Shown here: positions 34,036 through 42,990 of the stretch, in pieces
How positions within the stretch are numbered: the first letter of the stretch is position 1
Layout: the number at the start of each line of letters is the position of its first letter
Assembly (NCBI GenBank): GCA_009664345.1
Contig: CP043547.1
Coordinates: 2,942,709-3,006,708 of the forward strand
Length of the DNA stretch: 64,000 nt
DNA from: Planctomycetales bacterium 10988
GTDB taxonomy: Bacteria > Planctomycetota > Planctomycetia > Pirellulales > Pb10988
Direction of reading: 5' to 3'
Translations under genes and position numbers: made by a program
Notes under the pieces: generated by a model
Seen by the model: only the letters and a program-made list of their open reading frames with translations
What the model was told of the DNA's origin: nothing
Databases searched by the model: none

Positions 34036-34281
34036 TTAGGCCGAAGGACGAAAGTGGCGATAGGCGAGCAAGACATCATAGAGATCATTGGAAATCGTGA
34101 TCTCCTCACATTCAAAATCTTTCAGCCAAGTCCGTTCGCTTTTCACAGCATCGGCCAGCAAAGGAAGAATATCCACTAACGAGACGCGGACTTCATCCTC
34201 ACGGATTTCTGTATCCGTCGAAGTTGCCACAGGGTTCAAAGGCTCAGGACCATGGTAAACACGAAGGTGGCCACGCGACAT
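34036..34281 (-). CDS. Small conserved hypothetical protein
   Basis: An 81-aa acidic protein starting at ATG 34281 (MSRGHLRVYHGPEPLNPV); the open frame extends 34 codons upstream but the extension looks non-coding. Residues EVRVSLVDILPLLADAVKSE and the following FECEEITISNDLYDVLLAY suggest a small alpha/beta fold. I believe similar short proteins occur in other planctomycetes, but I cannot assign a role. Confidence 0.65.
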   Translation of the reverse strand: MSRGHLRVYHGPEPLNPVATSTDTEIREDEVRVSLVDILPLLADAVKSERTWLKDFECEEITISNDLYDVLLAYRHFRPSA

Positions 34282-34880
34282 ACTTGATATCCTTACAGTA
34301 AGAACGTAGAGCCAGTGGTCAAAACCTTTCAGAACCAAGGAAACACTTGGAAAAGGTGATTCCCAATGTATTGTTGACCACAAACTCGAAAATGATCTGT
34401 TCTTTCAATCGATCCGTCAAAAAGTTCCTTGTTCGTTTCCCTCTATCGACTCTGAGCGGGGTTGTCCGTTCGCTCTGCGTCGTAAGAAACTTCTCGCGGC
34501 ATCATTGATCATGAATCCTTTCATGTGTCCCTAGTTATCGGCGATGTATCGCAGGGAATTTAGCTTTTATTACTTCGTTTCCAATTTTCTTTGTTGCACC
34601 CCTTATTGCGATCACAGGCGAAAAAGGCAATATAGCGAAGAGACACGAGATGCCAACGAAAGGGGCTTTCTCCTTGACACCTTGTTTGCTGGCTTTTACA
34701 TTCGGATTGAATCTTTCGCCTCCAAGGAGAGAACGGGCCGAAGACCCATTTGTCACAGCTTGGGAAAAACACGCCGTCAATCCCCGCAACTGCCAGAGGC
34801 TTTTTTAGCTCTCTCATAAATCTCTTTCCCGGCACTGACGTAATCCGCAGTTCCCCCTCTTCGTTCGATCAAAGGTTAGT
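34282..34880. other. Intergenic region upstream of tex
   Basis: About 600 bp between divergent genes. Short frames on both strands (for example around 34535-34835) have no family resemblance or convincing starts. No RNA gene or repeat recognised; the promoters of both flanking genes are presumably here. Confidence 0.4.
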
Positions 34881-37424
34881 ATGGAGACGCTCCCACAAAT
34901 CGACTCTCGTGAATTGGCCACCAAGTTGGGCTTCCGCCAGGAACAAGTGGATCGTGTCATCTCGCTGCTGGACGAAGGGAACACCGTTCCTTTTATTACC
35001 AGGTACCGAAAGGATCAAACCGGCGGTTTGGATGAAGAACAGATTCGAGCCATTGAAGCCGAGTTGAAAGAATTACGGCAATTCCTCGAACGCAAGCAAG
35101 TGATTCTCCGCTCGATCGAATCTCAAGGGAAGCTCGATCCCGAACTGCGTCGCCAGATCGCCGCGGCCAAGGAGGGAAAAGTCCTGGAAGACCTTTATCT
35201 TCCTTTTAAACCGAAGCGGCAAACCCTCGCCTCCGCCGCTCGCGAACGTGGCCTCGAGCCGTTGGCCTTGACAATTCTCTCCGCGACTTCGGCTGATCAA
35301 TCGTTAGAAGATTGTGCCCAAAGCTATTTAAATGCGGAAAAGGAAGTCGCGACCACCGAAGAGGCCCTCCAAGGTGCCCAGCATATCTTGGCCGAGCAGA
35401 TCAGTGAAAAGGCTCCGCTCCGTGGGAAATTGCGGGAGCAACTCTGGAGCCAGGCTCAGCTTGTTTGCGAGCAGACCGCCGCCGCCAAGGAAGATGCTCC
35501 GACAAAGAAAGGCCCCTCGGGTTCCAAAAGCTCCGCCAAGGATTTTCAAGATTACTTTGATTTTTCGCAGCCTCTTCAACAGATGCCGCCGCATCGCATC
35601 CTCGCCATCAATCGCGGGGAGCGGGAGAAATATCTGCGGATTAAGGTCAACGCCGATCTGCCTCAAATGCAAGCAACCGTGGAACAGGATTGGATTCCGG
35701 CGGACCATCCTTATCAAGAGTTTTTAACTGGCTGCTGCCGAGATTCGCTTCAGCGGTTGATTCTGCCAAGTCTGGAACGGGAGGCCCGCCGCGAACTGAC
35801 CGAGCAAGCCGAACGCCATGCGATTTCGGTCTTTGTGCAAAACCTAAGAGGTCTCTTGCTCCAACCGCCCGTTCGCGGCAAGCGGGTGTTGGCCATTGAT
35901 CCCGGCTTTCGCACGGGCTGCAAAATCGCCGCCATCGACGAATGGGGCAACCTGCTGGAACACGACGTTATCTATATTATTGGAAGTGATGAAAAGAAGG
36001 CCGCCGGTCGTCAACTACTGGTCGATTGGCTAGAGAAACATCAATTCGAAATCGTCGCCATCGGCAATGGAACCGCCTGCCGCGAGACGGAAGAACTCAT
36101 CAGCCAGCTCATTCAAAACGAGTGGGCCGAGAAGAACGTCCGCTATGTCATCGTCAACGAAGCCGGGGCGAGTATCTATTCCGCCAGCCAAGTAGGCCGC
36201 GAAGAGTTCCCCGAGTACGATGCGACCTTGCGAGGGACCATGTCAATCGGCCGACGCCTGCAAGACCCGCTCAGCGAGCTGGTGAAAATCAGTCCGCAAC
36301 ACCTGGGCGTGGGACTCTATCAACATGATCTCAAAGAGAAAGAGTTGAAGGAATCGCTTGACCAGGTGGTGGAATCGAGTGTGAACTTTGTCGGGGTCGA
36401 TTTGAATACCGCCAGCGTTTCGCTGTTGCAATATGTCTCTGGCTTGAATCCGCTACTGGCTCGCCGCATTGTGGAACGCCGCCAAAGTGAAGGGCGTTTT
36501 CAACAACGGGCGGACTTGAAAAAAGTCTCCGGCATCGGCGAGGTGACTTTTACCCAAGCAGCAGGGTTCCTCAAAATTCATGATGGCGAAAACCCTCTTG
36601 ATGCCACTTGGATTCACCCGGAGAACTATGCGGCGGCTCAAAAACTCCTGGAAAAGATGGAGAAATCAACGGATGATCTAAAAAATCCTACCTCCACCAA
36701 GGACATCTCGGAATCGTCGAAATCCCTCCAAGTCGAGACTCTTAGCCAAGAGTTGGAAGTCGGCGAACTGACCCTCAAGGATATTCTCGACAACTTGGCT
36801 CGCCCAGGACGCGACCCTCGCGAAGACCTGCCGCCGCCGGTTTTCAAGGAAGGAATCCTCAAGCTCGACGATTTGCAAAAAGGGATGGAATTGACCGGCA
36901 CGGTCCTCAATGTGGTCGATTTCGGGGCTTTTGTGGATATCGGACTAAAAGACAGTGGTCTGGTACATATTAGCCAACTCGCCCCGCGTTTTGTGAAAGA
37001 CCCGCATCAGATCGTCGCGGTCGGCGATATTGTCACCGTTTGGGTGTTGGATATTGACGAAGAACGCAAACGCGTTTCCCTGACGCTGATTTCTCCTGCC
37101 GAACAGGAACAAGCAAAGGAAAACCAAAAACCCGCCCCCACATCGAAGCCTTCTTTTTCCGGTAGAAAACCAAACAAAGAACCATCCAGCCAAGCAACGA
37201 AACCTCGGCCATCCTCGAATCGACCGGGCAAATCCCACCAACACTCCACTCGACCTCCCCGGCAAAAAGGGCCTCGTAAGTCAAAGCCAGCCAAGCCTTT
37301 AACTCCTCTTTCGGAAGAAAAGAAGGAAGGCAAGGAACCGCTCACCAGCTTCTCCGACCTGTGGCAATTGATGCAATCGCCGGAGAAAGACGGCAAGAAA
37401 GGTCCGAAAAAATCGGATTCATAA
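34881..37424 (+). CDS. tex: Tex-family RNA-binding transcription accessory protein
   Basis: An 847-aa protein with the whole Tex architecture: N-terminal helical region containing NTVPFITRYRKDQTGGLDEEQ, a YqgF/RNase H-like domain (LAIDPGFRTGCKIAAIDEWG, IGNGTACRETEELI, NEAGASIYSASQVGREEFPE), HhH modules (DLNTASVSLLQYVSGLNPLLA, DLKKVSGIGEVTFTQAAGFL) and an S1 RNA-binding domain at ~666-740 (GMELTGTVLNVVDFGAFVDIG, GLVHISQLA). The C-terminal ~100 residues form a Pro/Lys/Ser-rich tail, and residues ~205-225 contain a small insertion. Tex binds nucleic acids and influences transcription and RNA turnover. ATG 34881 follows AAAGGTTAGT. Confidence 0.95.
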   Translation: METLPQIDSRELATKLGFRQEQVDRVISLLDEGNTVPFITRYRKDQTGGLDEEQIRAIEAELKELRQFLERKQVILRSIESQGKLDPELRRQIAAAKEGKVLEDLYLPFKPKRQTLASAARERGLEPLALTILSATSADQSLEDCAQSYLNAEKEVATTEEALQGAQHILAEQISEKAPLRGKLREQLWSQAQLVCEQTAAAKEDAPTKKGPSGSKSSAKDFQDYFDFSQPLQQMPPHRILAINRGEREKYLRIKVNADLPQMQATVEQDWIPADHPYQEFLTGCCRDSLQRLILPSLEREARRELTEQAERHAISVFVQNLRGLLLQPPVRGKRVLAIDPGFRTGCKIAAIDEWGNLLEHDVIYIIGSDEKKAAGRQLLVDWLEKHQFEIVAIGNGTACRETEELISQLIQNEWAEKNVRYVIVNEAGASIYSASQVGREEFPEYDATLRGTMSIGRRLQDPLSELVKISPQHLGVGLYQHDLKEKELKESLDQVVESSVNFVGVDLNTASVSLLQYVSGLNPLLARRIVERRQSEGRFQQRADLKKVSGIGEVTFTQAAGFLKIHDGENPLDATWIHPENYAAAQKLLEKMEKSTDDLKNPTSTKDISESSKSLQVETLSQELEVGELTLKDILDNLARPGRDPREDLPPPVFKEGILKLDDLQKGMELTGTVLNVVDFGAFVDIGLKDSGLVHISQLAPRFVKDPHQIVAVGDIVTVWVLDIDEERKRVSLTLISPAEQEQAKENQKPAPTSKPSFSGRKPNKEPSSQATKPRPSSNRPGKSHQHSTRPPRQKGPRKSKPAKPLTPLSEEKKEGKEPLTSFSDLWQLMQSPEKDGKKGPKKSDS

Positions 37425-37570
37425 AGGAGGAAAGATTTCGTGATCTGCTTGCTGCTTGCCATGGGTAAATCTGGTATATTTAAGGGGTTGGAACTTTTCC
37501 TCTAGGAGGCTCTCGTCTTAACTCTGCTTAATCCCATGCAGCAAACAGTTATGATTCAATAGGTTACAGC

Positions 37571-37948
37571 ATGAATGCTACTCCCGATCCCCTCGAATCG
37601 TTTCAATTTTTGGAACAAGATGGTGTCTGCATTATCGTTCCACCGACGAAGGTACCGACTCTCGAATGGGAAGGCTCTCTTTCAATCTCTTCACGCCTGA
37701 TCGATCGAATCCACGAGAATCAAACGGAGCCGGAAAAAGTCCTTTTCGATCTTACCCAGTGTGAATATTTTGGTTCCGTCTTCATTTCGCTGTTACTAAG
37801 CACTTGGAAAAAGATTCGTGCCAACCAAGGCCAATTCGTGCTGGCGGTTTCCGATAACTATGCACGTAACGTATTGCAGGAAAGCAAGTTAGACCTTCTC
37901 TGGCACCTGCATTCCAACCGCAATGCCGCCTTGGAAGCCTTCCATTAA
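37571..37948 (+). CDS. STAS-domain protein (anti-anti-sigma-like)
   Basis: A 125-aa single STAS domain: FEQLQ-like N-terminal strands (FQFLEQDGVCIIVPPTKV), then LFDLTQCEYFGSVFISLLLSTWKKIR, where the phosphorylatable Ser of SpoIIAA-type proteins would be S at GSVF, and FVLAVSDNYARNVLQESKLDLLW. The family antagonises anti-sigma factors or acts as a phosphorylation-controlled adaptor. No anti-sigma kinase or phosphatase gene is adjacent. Confidence 0.8.
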   Translation: MNATPDPLESFQFLEQDGVCIIVPPTKVPTLEWEGSLSISSRLIDRIHENQTEPEKVLFDLTQCEYFGSVFISLLLSTWKKIRANQGQFVLAVSDNYARNVLQESKLDLLWHLHSNRNAALEAFH

Positions 37949-38451
37949 TGGCCCCGTAAGCTTTACTTCTTTCTCCTTTTTGAAGAGAAAAGCTTGCCTT
38001 TTGGCCCTCTTGGTGCGTACAATAGTACAGATAAAAAGAATTGAAAAACCAGATTTTCCTGGCAAAAGATTGTGTGAAGTGCCTGAGAAAAGCTGATGAA
38101 AATCCCAAGAGCATCCTTCCGCGTTGATGTTACCGCGGACAGCACATCCTAAGTTATTGCTATTCAACCATTTAGAAAGACGAATAAATAGCGAACCTTG
38201 GATGAAGCCCCTTCATTTCTCAATACTCATCTTGGGACTCCATCGCTTGTTGCCTACGATGGAAAAGACGCCTGTCTTGTTCCGATACTTTTCACCCAAT
38301 CCCGGTCAGGAAAGTGGAACGTCAAGCAATGCTAGAGTCTGATCTCACCACACGGTTGCGACCTGTCCAGCTCTCGTCGAGCTAGGCTTGGCCGCAGTAC
38401 GAGGTTGAGAAAAACTCCTCCCCCGCATTGCTGCAACAAGAGGAGTGTTAG
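37949..38451. other. Intergenic region between the STAS and LOG-family genes
   Basis: About 500 bp. An AAGCTTT / AAAAGCTT hairpin just after the STAS gene (37959-37994) could be a weak terminator. Short open frames here have no recognisable features. Sequence upstream of 38452 (AGAGGAGTGTTAG) provides the ribosome-binding site of the next gene. Confidence 0.4.
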
Positions 38452-39630
38452 ATGAACAAATCATCTTCCCCATCGAAAGAAAAGAAAAAAGAATCCCAGG
38501 ATCTCTCCAAATCCCTTCACGAGATCGAAACCTCTTTAGCCAAAGAGGAAGCAACGCTACAGAAACAAGCGAAAGCGAATGTTCCCCAAGACCAGAAAAA
38601 GCGGGATCATGTCGCCGAGCTAATCGAAACCATTCGCCTTTCAGCCGACAAGCTCTCCCGCGATCAGATCGACAAGGGCGACCTCAAGATGCTGAGCCGC
38701 TCCCTGAAGGAGTTGCGATATGCGTTCAAGGTCTTTTCCCCTTATCGAACCCGTCAAAAAGTGACCGTTTTTGGTTCCGCCCGCACGACTCCGGATCACC
38801 CTGCTTATCAACAAGCGGTGAAGTTCGGCAAGGCGATGGCCGAGGAAGATTGGCTCGTCGTCACCGGAGCCGCCAGTGGAATTATGGAAGCAGGTCATGT
38901 CGGGGCCGGTCGTAAAAATGCGATGGGCATCAACATCATGCTTCCCTTCGAAGCCGGTGCCAATCCGATTATCGAAGGTGATAGCAAACTGGTAAACATG
39001 CGTTACTTCTTCACACGAAAAGTCATGTTTATTAAAGAGTGTGATGCGGTTTGTTTACTGCCCGGTGGCTTCGGCACCCTGGATGAAGCTTTTGAAGTGT
39101 TAACTTTAGTGCAAACTGGAAAAAGCGGCTTGATTCCGATTATTTTCTTGGATGAACAAGGGGGAACGTTTTGGAAATCTTGGAATAAATTGATTCACAA
39201 TCAACTGTTAAAGAACGGCTTGATTTCCGAAGAAGACCTTTCACTTTATAAACTGACAGATTCCGTCGAAGAAGCAGTGGAAGAGATTCAAGAATTTTAT
39301 CGTGTTTATCACAGTATGCGTTTTGTAGGAAAAGATTTAATCATCCGATTGAAGAAAGCACCTAGCGAAAGTTTAATCGAACTATTAAATGATCAATTTT
39401 CTGACATTTTATCTAGTGGTGAAATCAAAACTACAAAAGCACTCAAAGCGGAACGCAATGAAAAAGATTTACTGGAACTTCCCCGGTTGATCTTACATTT
39501 TAACCGCAGAAACCTGGGGCGATTGCGTCAGATGATCAATGTGATCAATCAGGTGGACTTGGCTATTGAAAAAACTGATTCACTCGAAGAAGATGAAGCA
39601 CTCGAACCGTCGGGGAATGGGCAAAGATAA
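38452..39630 (+). CDS. LOG-family (TIGR00730-like) Rossmann protein with extensions
   Basis: A 392-aa protein. The first ~100 residues are highly charged and probably helical or coiled (KEKKKESQDLSKSLHEIETSL, RDHVAELIETIRLSADKL). The Rossmann core starts at VTVFGSARTTPDHPAYQQA and includes VVTGAASGIMEAGHVGAG and the signature PGGFGTLDEAFEVLT (family PGGxGTxxE). The family contains LONELY GUY cytokinin phosphoribohydrolases and nucleotide 5'-monophosphate nucleosidases (PpnN-like). The C-terminal ~110 residues (RFVGKDLIIRLKKAPSESLIE onward) are an additional domain. It probably hydrolyses the N-glycosidic bond of nucleotides; substrate not established. The next gene begins 30 bp downstream. 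Confidence 0.85.
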   Translation: MNKSSSPSKEKKKESQDLSKSLHEIETSLAKEEATLQKQAKANVPQDQKKRDHVAELIETIRLSADKLSRDQIDKGDLKMLSRSLKELRYAFKVFSPYRTRQKVTVFGSARTTPDHPAYQQAVKFGKAMAEEDWLVVTGAASGIMEAGHVGAGRKNAMGINIMLPFEAGANPIIEGDSKLVNMRYFFTRKVMFIKECDAVCLLPGGFGTLDEAFEVLTLVQTGKSGLIPIIFLDEQGGTFWKSWNKLIHNQLLKNGLISEEDLSLYKLTDSVEEAVEEIQEFYRVYHSMRFVGKDLIIRLKKAPSESLIELLNDQFSDILSSGEIKTTKALKAERNEKDLLELPRLILHFNRRNLGRLRQMINVINQVDLAIEKTDSLEEDEALEPSGNGQR

Positions 39631-39660
39631 ATAAAGTAGAATACCGAAGGGGATCAACCG

Positions 39661-40122
39661 ATGACTGTTACGCCAGAACGTTCCGAGGAAGAAAAGCTTC
39701 AAACAACCGAGGAATCGAATCAAGCAACGGCCCCATCCCCTTCACCGCTCTTTATGTTTTATCTTTTGGCGGAAAGTATTCTCGTGGCACTTTTTCATAT
39801 TGTCGCCACGGTTTTATTTATTGCGGTCATGTCGAAGCTCGGCACCCATTTCGCCGATCTTTTTCAAGAGTTCGGAGCTGAAACCACCACTGCGGTTCGT
39901 TATGCCTTGGGACTTGCCCGATTGGTAACCTTTAATTGGTTTCTCCTATTCGGCGGGGTGTTAATTTTTAACTTTCCTTTTCTCTTTATTTTATTCCGCT
40001 CCCCCAACTGGAATTGGTTTGCCCCGCTCTGGGCAGCAGGCTTTCCAACCTTGTTAATGGTAGTTTTGGCAACCGTGACTTTAATTCTATCACTTCATTT
40101 TGAAAGAGTGTTAGATGTGTGA
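39661..40122 (+). CDS. Three-helix membrane protein
   Basis: A 153-aa protein with a charged, acidic N-terminus and three transmembrane segments (LLAESILVALFHIVATVLFIA, FNWFLLFGGVLIFNFPFLFIL and FPTLLMVVLATVTLILSL). No family recognised. It is 30 bp after the LOG-family gene, on the same strand, and likely cotranscribed. Confidence 0.75.
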   Translation: MTVTPERSEEEKLQTTEESNQATAPSPSPLFMFYLLAESILVALFHIVATVLFIAVMSKLGTHFADLFQEFGAETTTAVRYALGLARLVTFNWFLLFGGVLIFNFPFLFILFRSPNWNWFAPLWAAGFPTLLMVVLATVTLILSLHFERVLDV

Positions 40123-40212
40123 GAAGTGGGATATATATGTGTGGGGAGTGGAGGGGGAGCTGTGGAAAGCGATTATTGAAAGGTGTAAGCAATAAAGAAT
40201 TTTAAATCCTTC

Positions 40213-41619
40213 TTATTTTAGAATTTGTTCGGCGGCACGTTCGCCGGAGAGAATACAATCCGGAATGCCGACTCCATGATAAGCATTCCCCGCCAAGGCA
40301 AGCCCCTTCCACTTTTTGGCAAGGGTTTCTATTTTCTCGATGCGAGCTTGATGGCCGACATGATATTGTGGCATTTTTTCTGGATACCGGGAAACAATCT
40401 TTAACTCCGGCTCGCCACTGATTCCTAAAAGCTCCCGCAAATCAAAAAGTACTTTTTGGAAAAGTTCTTCTTCGCTCGCATGAACAAGCTCGGGACGTTT
40501 CGCCCCTCCGATAAATGCCCGTAGCAGAACCTTTCCTTCCGGTGCCCTGCCGGCAAACTTGATACTACTAAAGCTACAAGCCAACAAGTCTCGGCCTTCA
40601 ATCTCTGGAACCACAAAACCAAAACCATTCAACGGGTGGGCGATCTGCTCGCGGGCGAATCCCAAACTGACAATCGCCGCCCCGGCGTAGGGAATTTCCG
40701 CCATGGCCGAAGCCAATTCTTGATCAAAAGCATTCACAATTTTGCTGGCTGCACTCGTCGGCAGGGCGAGAATCAGCGAATCAAATCGCCTCATTCCAGC
40801 CGAAGTTTCTACTTCCCACATTTGGTCTACAAATTGAAGATTCTGAATCGGACTCGAACAGTGAATCTGCTCCGGCGGTAAACTCTCCGCCAGGCGTTGA
40901 ATAAAACTCGATAGCCCTCGACGCGGGGTGACGAACAGGCTATAACGTGCCCCGCTGTTTTGTTTGGCAATTTTTCGTTCGGCCCGATTTTTCCAAGTGG
41001 CCGAAATCAGCCCGCCGTGCTGCCGTTCCATCTCCACGAATCGCGGCATCGTCGCTTCGAGGCTAAGTTGCTCGGCATCGCCAGTATAAATTCCACCCAC
41101 CAGCGGTTGCACAAGTCTTTCATACGTCTCTCGACCTAAGCGGCGGCGAACGAATTGGGCAATGCTCTCCTCGTCGGAAGCCTTTCGCTTCGGCACGAAC
41201 CACTCGCCAGCCAGCCGCAATTTTCCCCAAGGACTAAGAATCGGCGTGGTGGCAATCGACCGCCATTGCGTGGGTGTCATCAACATGAAGCCTTCAGGAA
41301 CCGGCTTTAACTTCCCACGATGGACCAAAAAAGTTTGCCGGTGTTCGTCGCGTGTTTGAATCAATTCCTCTTCGAAACTAAGTCGTTTGCAAAGCTTTAG
41401 CGCTTCCGGCTTGTTGGTGATGAAGCTATCGCTGCCCAGTTCGATTTGATAGCCATCTTTTTCGATCGTCTCCAGTACGCCACCTAGATGACCCTTGGCT
41501 TCATAAAGATGCACCTCTATTTGAGGCGCAAGCTCTCGCAGACGATGGGCAGCCGCCAAGCCACTGATCCCACCCCCGATGACGGCAATTCGCTTTGGAA
41601 TTGATTCCTGCTCAGTCAT
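40213..41619 (-). CDS. hemG: Protoporphyrinogen/coproporphyrinogen oxidase (HemY/CgoX-type)
   Basis: A 468-aa FAD-dependent oxidase. The dinucleotide-binding motif is GGGISGLAAAHRL near residue 15 and HLYEAKGHLGG follows; C-terminal GLALAGNAYHGVGIPDCILSG closes the FAD site. It oxidises a porphyrinogen in the penultimate heme steps. In monoderm bacteria the same family oxidises coproporphyrinogen III (CgoX), and the neighbouring ferrochelatase has coproporphyrin-ferrochelatase features, so the substrate here could be either. ATG 41619. Palindromic motifs sit inside the gene and at its start. Confidence 0.92.
   Translation of the reverse strand: MTEQESIPKRIAVIGGGISGLAAAHRLRELAPQIEVHLYEAKGHLGGVLETIEKDGYQIELGSDSFITNKPEALKLCKRLSFEEELIQTRDEHRQTFLVHRGKLKPVPEGFMLMTPTQWRSIATTPILSPWGKLRLAGEWFVPKRKASDEESIAQFVRRRLGRETYERLVQPLVGGIYTGDAEQLSLEATMPRFVEMERQHGGLISATWKNRAERKIAKQNSGARYSLFVTPRRGLSSFIQRLAESLPPEQIHCSSPIQNLQFVDQMWEVETSAGMRRFDSLILALPTSAASKIVNAFDQELASAMAEIPYAGAAIVSLGFAREQIAHPLNGFGFVVPEIEGRDLLACSFSSIKFAGRAPEGKVLLRAFIGGAKRPELVHASEEELFQKVLFDLRELLGISGEPELKIVSRYPEKMPQYHVGHQARIEKIETLAKKWKGLALAGNAYHGVGIPDCILSGERAAEQILK
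40443..40458. repeat. AAAAAGTACTTTTT palindrome, copy 3
   Basis: CAAAAAGTACTTTTTG, a perfect 16-bp palindrome, inside hemG, read in a frame giving Gln-Lys-Val-Leu-Phe-Asp. Confidence 0.6.
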
Positions 41620-41633
41620 AAAAAGTGCTTTTA
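41619..41633. repeat. AAAAAGTGCTTTTT palindrome, copy 4
   Basis: TAAAAAGTGCTTTTA, abutting and overlapping by one base the hemG start codon. Confidence 0.6.
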
Positions 41634-41661
41634 GGGATAGAACCGATCATGTGTAGAAAAC

Positions 41662-41675
41662 AAAAAGTGCTTTTT
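41662..41675. repeat. AAAAAGTGCTTTTT palindrome, copy 5
   Basis: AAAAAGTGCTTTTT in the 71-bp gap between hemH and hemG. Confidence 0.6.
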
Positions 41676-41690
41676 AATTTGCTAGGAAGC

Positions 41691-42749
41691 TCAAGACGGT
41701 TCTGGTTTCGAGGTTGAACGTGAGGTCATCTGGGGACGAACAGGACGCGGACAACAATGCAGGGGGCAAACATCGTGGCTTGAACTCCATTTTCCCAAAG
41801 CAGGACGCTGGTTCCAGTGCTCGGCTCGCTCAAGCACAAGGTCGCGAATCATGCTGACAAACTGTGGATGCGTACCAATCGTCGGAGTGCGAAGCATATT
41901 TATCCCCAACTTTTCGCAAAGTTCCTTGGCCTCGGTATCAAGGTCGTAAAGCACTTCCATGTGATCGGAAAGAAAACCGATGGGGCAAATGACCGCGTCT
42001 TGCACCCCTTCTTCGTGGATCGCTTCCAGATAGTCACAAATATCCGGCTCCAGCCAAGGCTGCGAAGGCGGACCGCTGCGGCTTTGATAAACCAACTTCC
42101 AGCGAGAATGCCCGACTCGTTCGGCTACCAGTCGCGAAGCCTCGGTCAATTGTTCTTGATACCGGCTGGTGCGGGCCATCGACATGGGGACGCTATGCGC
42201 GGTGAAGATCAGTTGCGTTGCCTCGCGGCGTTCCTCGGGAATCTCGCCGAGGGTCTCTTCCACAAACCCTGCCATCGGGCGGATGAAGTCGGGGTGATTA
42301 TAAAAGACTCGCAACTTGTCATAGGTGGGAGCACCTTCGCCGACCTCGGCCCGGGCTTGATCAAGGTTCTCACGATACTGCCGACAGCCAGAGTAAGAGC
42401 TATACCCGGAAACCACAAACGCGGCGACGTGCTGGATGCCATCCTCTTTCATCTGCCGAAAGGTATCCGCAAGCATCGGGTGCCAGTTGCGATTGCCCCA
42501 ATAGATCGGAAGGTCAATCCCGTAGCGATCGAACTCTGCCTCCAAAGCAGCGATCAACTCACGAATCTGCCCGTTCAGCGGACTGACCCCACCGAAATGC
42601 TTATAGTGCTCCGCAACTTCCAGCATCCGTTCGCGAGGGACATTCTTGCCTCGCAACACATTTTCCAAGAACGGAAGGACATCTTCCTGCCCTTCTGGAC
42701 CGCCGAAAGAAACGACAAGCAGGGCATCATAGTTAGGCACACGGGGCAC
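41691..42749 (-). CDS. hemH: Ferrochelatase with Fe-S-type C-terminal cysteines
   Basis: A 352-aa ferrochelatase starting at GTG 42749, preceded by GAAGAGGTAG. Visible motifs are VVSFGGPEGQEDVLPFLENV, YKHFGGVSPLNGQ, the catalytic His in FTAHSVPMSM and CPIGFLSDHMEVLYDLD (Glu of the metal site). Cys122 in SSYSGCRQY and Cys328/Cys332/Cys333 in VCPLHCCPRP match in placement the [2Fe-2S] ligands of actinobacterial coproporphyrin ferrochelatases. The gene lies 71 bp upstream of hemG on the same strand, so iron insertion and porphyrinogen oxidation are co-expressed. I use hemH by homology; cpfC would be the name if it acts on coproporphyrin. Confidence 0.92.
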   Translation of the reverse strand: MPRVPNYDALLVVSFGGPEGQEDVLPFLENVLRGKNVPRERMLEVAEHYKHFGGVSPLNGQIRELIAALEAEFDRYGIDLPIYWGNRNWHPMLADTFRQMKEDGIQHVAAFVVSGYSSYSGCRQYRENLDQARAEVGEGAPTYDKLRVFYNHPDFIRPMAGFVEETLGEIPEERREATQLIFTAHSVPMSMARTSRYQEQLTEASRLVAERVGHSRWKLVYQSRSGPPSQPWLEPDICDYLEAIHEEGVQDAVICPIGFLSDHMEVLYDLDTEAKELCEKLGINMLRTPTIGTHPQFVSMIRDLVLERAEHWNQRPALGKWSSSHDVCPLHCCPRPVRPQMTSRSTSKPEPS

Positions 42750-42990
42750 GGGGCTACCTCTTCAAGCAAGAATCGGGTGGCAAAAGTGACCAGGGAAGAG
42801 CAAAAAACGATCTTCGGTTGTTCTCTCTTATTCTAGGCGTTTCCCTTGAGAAAAGGCCAACAACCAGCGAGCATACCGCTCATGCCTTCGACTTATTGTT
42901 AAAGATTATGAACCGCAACTTTTCAGTTTGCGTAACACTTCTACCTTGAGAACTTTTAGAGTGTGAGGTCAAACGTAACTGGCTCGAAAA

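Noticed and set aside
36638-37462. Minus-strand frames over the tex C-terminus
   Set aside because: They mirror the low-complexity tail of tex and show no independent features.
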